Positions 59,830 to 64,000 of a stretch of 64,000 nucleotides of DNA are shown here, piece after piece. Both the position numbers and the translations under genes were made by a program. The stretch is from contig JBBCIG010000016.1 in NCBI GenBank assembly GCA_037200685.1, positions 124,001 through 188,000 of the forward strand, in the 5' to 3' direction. The notes under the pieces were generated by a model. The model saw only the letters and a program-made list of their open reading frames with translations. It was not told the origin of the DNA and made no database searches. The first letter of the stretch is position 1. Each line of letters opens with the position of its first letter. Source of the stretch: JAJKIP01 sp037200685 (lineage in GTDB: Bacteria; Bacteroidota; Bacteroidia; Chitinophagales; Chitinophagaceae).

Positions 59830-62028
59830 CTATTCCTCGTCTCCCATCGATTTCTTATAGGCTTTGATGAAAATGGCGCCGAGATTTTTATAAGGGGGGA
59901 TGTAATCTTCAAATCCTTCTACGGCAGCTTTTCCTTTAAATTCTTTCCAGAAAGGTATCCAGTCGATATTATTACCGTTTCTTAATTTTTCCGTCAGCAA
60001 TTGAAAGAATGGTTTATTAATAGCCGTTTTTCCTATCTGCTTGGAAGCGATGATATGCGCATCTTCGGATTTATGTAAAATGGAATCTATTAAATGAAAA
60101 CCACCGCATGATCCCATGAATACGATGCGGGAAGAAGCGGCCATATAGGCAATAGTGGAATTGGCGAAATAGCTGTGCCCGCGATGAATCGTTACACTTG
60201 GCTGTAAATTATTTTTTTCAAGATATTCACCCAATGCCTGCTGTGCTTTATCATCTTCGCCTGTTTCTTCCGGCAAGGGTTTGTTAGCATAAATAGTAAC
60301 GGGTTTGCCTTTCAACGATTTTATGGTAATCCATTGCGGATTGCTGCGGTCAATCGTCCAGTTAGCGCCGGCAAACATATTTTGAAAGCCATTGAATATT
60401 CCTTTACCATCTTCATCACCATAGAAGAAAACCTGTGCTACTACATCGCCTTTTGAATTCGTTAATGAAGAAAAAGGGACATTATATACAGGAGGAATAC
60501 CCAATTCTTTTGTCAGGTCAATATTTTGTGTGGAATCAGCGGATAAAAAAAGTTTATTTAAAATATTATAAATAACAATCCCTTTCTTGTTATCCTGTTC
60601 AACGTTGCGGCGATAATTTTCCTGTACAAGAGTTAATACTTCAGCGGCAAGTTTGGGATTTGTTTCAATGATGCTTGCATAAGAATCGGCAACATCCACG
60701 CCATCTTCAAGGCCATCTGTTTTTTCGAGGCCCCCGACAAACGCTTTCATAAGGTCGGTAGCATCATCGTGATTAGGAAATGAATTAAGAAAATTTCCCA
60801 GTGTATTGTAAGCCGCAGCCTGGCTGATGAATTTGCGGTAACGATCAAAGTGAAGACTTAATAATAAAGAATCGCCACGGTTGCCCGCTTTTTTCATCAT
60901 TAATGGATATACGCCGTTTGTATAACTGGATGTATAAATAAGACCGTCGGTTAATACAGCGAGATAATATAACTCTGACGCCGATAATGACTGAATACTG
61001 GCAAATCGAATGGCATCAGTTTCTGTATGCAATCCATTAATCGTGGTTACAAAAACATCTTTCGCTTTTTTCTCCAGCTTTGCTGTTAATTCTTTAAAAG
61101 CAAGGGCAGTGTCCCTGTTCAATGTGCGCTGCACATAATCCAATTGTGTTTTTACCAGCAATTTGTAATACAGCACGGAATCCTGTTCCGCGGCATCTAT
61201 TTCTTCAATGGTCATTTTCCCTTTCAGAATATTATCGAGGAAAGGGAAATACTGCTGGCCTTTTTTGCTTTGTGACATTCTCACAATTGTTTTCACAAAG
61301 TCATCATCTTTTATATTACGGATCGTTGCGCCTAATTTATTAGAAGCCTGCGCATAGTTGTATAACTGGCTGGGATAATTTTTCGCTACCAGTTTTATCA
61401 AACTATCAGGATAAGAAAAATCAGGATTGTTTCTTAATGTAGTGAAAGTTTCCGCCGGGTGAATGGCGCAATATTTTATAATAAGAAGATCTTTTGATGG
61501 TTTATAGCCGGGATTTTTTGCAAAAATTCCGGCTTCCAATATGGCTGCACCGCCATCGTATGTCAATGAGTTGATAACAGGTTCAATCGATTTTCCTTTC
61601 CTGTCCAACTGCATAGATGTTTCATACGCATCGATAATATCCTTTAAATGCAACGGGTTTACTTTTTTGCTGCGCCAATTTTGCCGTACATATTTAAGAA
61701 CATCGAATATGCCGGAGAGATAATACACTTTCAACCGGTGATCGAATACTGAATCGGTTTCAATTTTATATTGCAGGTCGTCTACTTCTTTTACCAGCGC
61801 ACGGGTGAGCAGCATGTTCACTTCTTCATTAGCTGAAACGGTGAACTCATTATCTACTTTACCATCCGAACCCAGTATGCTTTTTTGCTCTTTATCTATT
61901 GCATCATGGTTGAGTTGCCTGCGGAATTCAGGCTTTAGAATTTGAACATTAGAATCCTGGGCATGGGCACAGTAAGAAAGTGCAAGAATTGCAGCCAGGG
62001 TGAATAAATATCTGTTCTTTGCCATCAT
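59830..62028 (-). CDS. Secreted protein with possible caspase-like (clan CD) His/Cys pair
   Basis: This 732-residue exported protein has a signal peptide ending CAHAQ near residue 24 and a long helical middle (residues ~60-530). The C-terminal ~200 residues alternate strands and helices. VTIHRGHSYFANS (His615/His618) is followed 23 residues later by SRIVFMGSCGGFHLID (Cys641). A hydrophobic strand ending in H-G-H or H-x-G, then one ending in S-C-G, is the layout of clan CD peptidases (caspases, gingipains, CHAT). The His-Cys spacing is shorter than usual. ASKQIGKTAINKPFF follows. I do not recognise the family by name. Confidence 0.72.
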   Translation of the reverse strand: MMAKNRYLFTLAAILALSYCAHAQDSNVQILKPEFRRQLNHDAIDKEQKSILGSDGKVDNEFTVSANEEVNMLLTRALVKEVDDLQYKIETDSVFDHRLKVYYLSGIFDVLKYVRQNWRSKKVNPLHLKDIIDAYETSMQLDRKGKSIEPVINSLTYDGGAAILEAGIFAKNPGYKPSKDLLIIKYCAIHPAETFTTLRNNPDFSYPDSLIKLVAKNYPSQLYNYAQASNKLGATIRNIKDDDFVKTIVRMSQSKKGQQYFPFLDNILKGKMTIEEIDAAEQDSVLYYKLLVKTQLDYVQRTLNRDTALAFKELTAKLEKKAKDVFVTTINGLHTETDAIRFASIQSLSASELYYLAVLTDGLIYTSSYTNGVYPLMMKKAGNRGDSLLLSLHFDRYRKFISQAAAYNTLGNFLNSFPNHDDATDLMKAFVGGLEKTDGLEDGVDVADSYASIIETNPKLAAEVLTLVQENYRRNVEQDNKKGIVIYNILNKLFLSADSTQNIDLTKELGIPPVYNVPFSSLTNSKGDVVAQVFFYGDEDGKGIFNGFQNMFAGANWTIDRSNPQWITIKSLKGKPVTIYANKPLPEETGEDDKAQQALGEYLEKNNLQPSVTIHRGHSYFANSTIAYMAASSRIVFMGSCGGFHLIDSILHKSEDAHIIASKQIGKTAINKPFFQLLTEKLRNGNNIDWIPFWKEFKGKAAVEGFEDYIPPYKNLGAIFIKAYKKSMGDEE

Positions 62029-62434
62029 AAGGGTGCCGTAAAATAAAGTGCAAATTTAATATGCAAATCTGAGATTCACACTATATTGTTTGCCATACAG
62101 TTATAGACGTTATAGTGGCTAAAAAGTTGGCTGTTATCAAAAAAGAAAATTTTCGATCATATAGACTGTTTAAACTCAATGCTGACTATCGTACCGAAGA
62201 CCAAAGATGCTATGAAAACGGAACGATGAACGGAGCGCCGCAACAGGCGATGCCATGAAATACTTAAGCTGGGTAAATGCACAGTTCACTGAATCCTGTG
62301 GACATCCTGCGGATAATTACTTTCATATAAGGTCCTTTGTGAGGGTATTAAGTTATCATTAAGTCTGCGTGAACAAGCCGTGTGATTTCCCTGCGCGGCA
62401 ATTTACCGGTAGCTTTGCAAAAATTTTCACCCGT
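62029..62434. other. Intergenic region before the phoB-like gene
   Basis: The 406 bp hold repeat copy I (62177-62276) and A/T-rich sequence on both sides. The region just before the regulator (ttaagttatcattaagtctg) probably contains its promoter, but I cannot point to clear boxes. Confidence 0.65.
62177..62276 (+). repeat. Diverged copy I of the ~85 bp interspersed repeat
   Basis: Recognisable words are caatgctgactatcgtaccg, gaacgatgaacggagcgccg and caacaggcgatgccatgaaa, then aagctgggtaaatg. The centre and the tagtaatgca segment are degraded compared with copies F and G. Confidence 0.65.
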
Positions 62435-63112
62435 ATGGAAAATAAGGCCCGCAAAGTATTGGTAGCTGACGACGAGCCGGACATTTTGGAAATCCTGAAA
62501 TACAATCTCACTGGTGAAGGTTATGAAGTGATAACCGCCAAAGACGGCGATGAAGCATTGGAAAAAGCCCGCCGCACCCAGCCTGACCTGATCGTACTGG
62601 ATGTAATGATGCCGAAGAAAACAGGAGTGGAAGTTTGCCAGATACTTCGTTCACAGGCTGCGTTTAAAGAAACGCTGATCATCTTCCTGACAGCGGTGAA
62701 CGATGAAAGTACGCAAATAAAAGGATTGGAAACAGGCGCTGATGATTATGTAAGTAAACCAGTAAGCCCGAAAGTTTTTTTGAGTCGTGTGAATGCGTTG
62801 TTTCGCCGGTTGAATAAACAAGAGATCAAAACACTGAAGATTGAAAACTTAACGATTGACCCGGAACGTTTTATTGTACAGGTAGGCGATACAGATATCG
62901 TACTGGCGAAAAAAGAATTTGAATTGCTTTACTTGCTGGCGCAAAAGCCCGGCCGTGTTTTTCTTCGTAATGAAATACTGAACCAGGTTTGGGGCAATGA
63001 AGTGATCGTTGGCGACAGGACGATTGATGTACATATCCGGAAAATCCGCCAAAAGCTCGGCATTGATTGTATTACGACGGTGAAAGGTGTTGGATATAAA
63101 TTTGAACTGTAG
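62435..63112 (+). CDS. PhoB-like response regulator
   Basis: The receiver domain has DDE at residues 12-14, the phospho-acceptor Asp56 in LIVLDVMMP, Thr in FLTAVND near 86, and Lys108 in YVSKPV. The C-terminal winged helix has KEFELLYLLAQKPGRVFLRN and DRTIDVHIRKIRQKLG. The frame is open to 62369 through a GTG, but the ATG at 62435 (MENKARKVLVADDE) is the normal start, giving 225 residues. It is followed after 66 bp by a sensor kinase, making a two-component pair. Confidence 0.95.
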   Translation: MENKARKVLVADDEPDILEILKYNLTGEGYEVITAKDGDEALEKARRTQPDLIVLDVMMPKKTGVEVCQILRSQAAFKETLIIFLTAVNDESTQIKGLETGADDYVSKPVSPKVFLSRVNALFRRLNKQEIKTLKIENLTIDPERFIVQVGDTDIVLAKKEFELLYLLAQKPGRVFLRNEILNQVWGNEVIVGDRTIDVHIRKIRQKLGIDCITTVKGVGYKFEL

Positions 63113-63178
63113 GAGCTGGTTGCAAGTTACCGGTTTCACGTTCCATGGCTTGCAACTTGCAACAAGTAACTTGCATAT

Positions 63179-64000
63179 ATGTTTTCCACGAAAAGCATTT
63201 CCCCCCGGCAGATTTCTTTTTTTACTGCGCTGGCATTAGCCATTCCCGCCAGCCTGCTGGTGTTTATTTATGAAAAAAGATGGATACCCGTTATCGTTTC
63301 ATTCTTCATTATACTGATGGGCGGTTATTTACTGATCTCTTTTGTACTCGAACGTTTTATTTATAGAAAGATCAAACTCATTTATAAATTTATTTACCAA
63401 ACCAAAGCCACGAAGCGGGAAGAAACTTATTATAAATATATTTTGCCTAAAAAAAGTATTGATGAAGTAAGAGAAGATGTGGAGCAATGGGCGGAAACAA
63501 GAAATGAAGAGATTGAACTGCTGCGGGCCAATGAACAATTCCGTAAAGAGTTTTTACAAAACCTTTCGCATGAATTTAAAACGCCGGTGTTTGCGATACA
63601 GGGCTATGTAGATACCTTATTACAAGGCGCACTGGAAAACCCGGAAGTAAATAAACGTTTTTTGGAAAAAGCGGCCAGCAACGTGGAACGGCTTACCAAC
63701 CTGCTGAATGACCTTGATGAGATATCGAAACTTGAAAGAGGCGAGTTGAATTTATTAAAACAAAATTTCGTTATCCAGGATTTGGTGAAAGAAGTTTTTG
63801 AAAGCATTTCAATCGTAGCCGAACAAAAAAATATCCGCTTCTCCATTAAGAAAGGTTGCGAATCGCCATTGATCGTTTTTGCGGATAAAGAAAAGATAAG
63901 ACAGGTGTTGCTGAACCTTGTTGAAAACTCCATTAAATACGGGAAACAAAATGGGACAGTGACCGCCAGCATGTACAACATGGATGGAAAACACATATTG
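63179..64000 (+). CDS. PhoR-like sensor histidine kinase (3' end cut by window)
   Basis: The window ends after 274 codons. Two membrane helices lie at residues 12-30 and 37-56 with almost no periplasmic loop (EKRWIP). They are followed by a cytoplasmic helical linker and a dimerisation domain with the phosphorylatable His131 in NLSHEFKTP. The ATPase begins with the N-box LLNLVENSIKYG (Asn250). The short loop means that the signal is probably sensed in the membrane or through a partner. It is paired with the regulator at 62435; PhoR/PhoB-like phosphate control is one possibility. Confidence 0.9.
   Translation, partial: MFSTKSISPRQISFFTALALAIPASLLVFIYEKRWIPVIVSFFIILMGGYLLISFVLERFIYRKIKLIYKFIYQTKATKREETYYKYILPKKSIDEVREDVEQWAETRNEEIELLRANEQFRKEFLQNLSHEFKTPVFAIQGYVDTLLQGALENPEVNKRFLEKAASNVERLTNLLNDLDEISKLERGELNLLKQNFVIQDLVKEVFESISIVAEQKNIRFSIKKGCESPLIVFADKEKIRQVLLNLVENSIKYGKQNGTVTASMYNMDGKHIL

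Overview
The window reads as a chromosomal segment of a Bacteroidota bacterium, most likely of the Chitinophagaceae. The evidence is several type IX secretion (T9SS) proteins with C-terminal sorting domains, a TonB-dependent receptor with a carboxypeptidase-like N-terminal domain, an alanine dehydrogenase with the N-terminal extension usual in the phylum, an AtpB with a signal peptide and a long N-terminal domain, DUF3098 and DUF3108 proteins, TAnnTTTG-like promoters, and TTG starts. I saw no tRNA, rRNA, CRISPR array, prophage or complete IS element.

Layout. 0-10 kb is housekeeping: ald, tsaE, a copper P-type ATPase, recQ, a HerA/DUF853 ATPase, a GroES-like protein, an OmpR-type regulator and ruvB. 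10-18.7 kb holds a giant T9SS adhesin-like protein, a secreted hypothetical protein, and a leftward operon leuS / hypothetical / SUMF1-FGE-like / EEP hydrolase. 22.9-34 kb holds ftsX, DUF3098, uppP, an MFS permease with an MBL hydrolase, DUF3108, a flippase-like protein, ruvC, HIT, greA, a small lipoprotein, a D-2-hydroxyacid dehydrogenase and rsmA. 34-39 kb is a T9SS beta-helix protein and a frameshifted T9SS M14 carboxypeptidase. 39.6-47.9 kb holds pdxA, an ABC/LolA-like operon and a TonB-receptor operon with a small winged-helix regulator. 48-52.1 kb contains two T9SS genes with a shared leader. 52.5-57.1 kb is atpBEFHA. The end holds a nucleotidyltransferase pair, an MsbA-like exporter, a secreted protein with a possible caspase-like His/Cys pair, and a PhoB/PhoR-like system cut by the window edge.

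The strongest unusual signal is in leuS. The leucyl-tRNA synthetase reading frame is about 1276 codons long because it carries two in-frame DUF559 (Vsr-like endonuclease) modules. Each module is bounded by 34-37 bp inverted repeats that themselves contain a hairpin. The same hairpin-plus-GGGG motif occurs without cargo in intergenic regions, including a facing pair between atpH and atpA. A short gtgagtc-type repeat in leuS and a hairpin-bounded repeat in the MBL hydrolase gene show other intergenic-type repeats also entering reading frames. A separate interspersed repeat of about 85 bp occurs at nine loci.

The second strong signal is a duplicated promoter plus structured 5' leader before the two T9SS paralogues at 48-52 kb. 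Base differences between the copies preserve pairing only on the transcribed strand. Other points are a -1 slippery heptamer exactly at the carboxypeptidase frame break, a terminator-like hairpin between atpE and atpF, one in the greA leader, and a SUMF1 protein that keeps the two copper-binding cysteines of formylglycine-generating enzyme. All functional statements are read from sequence and family knowledge; no database search was possible.
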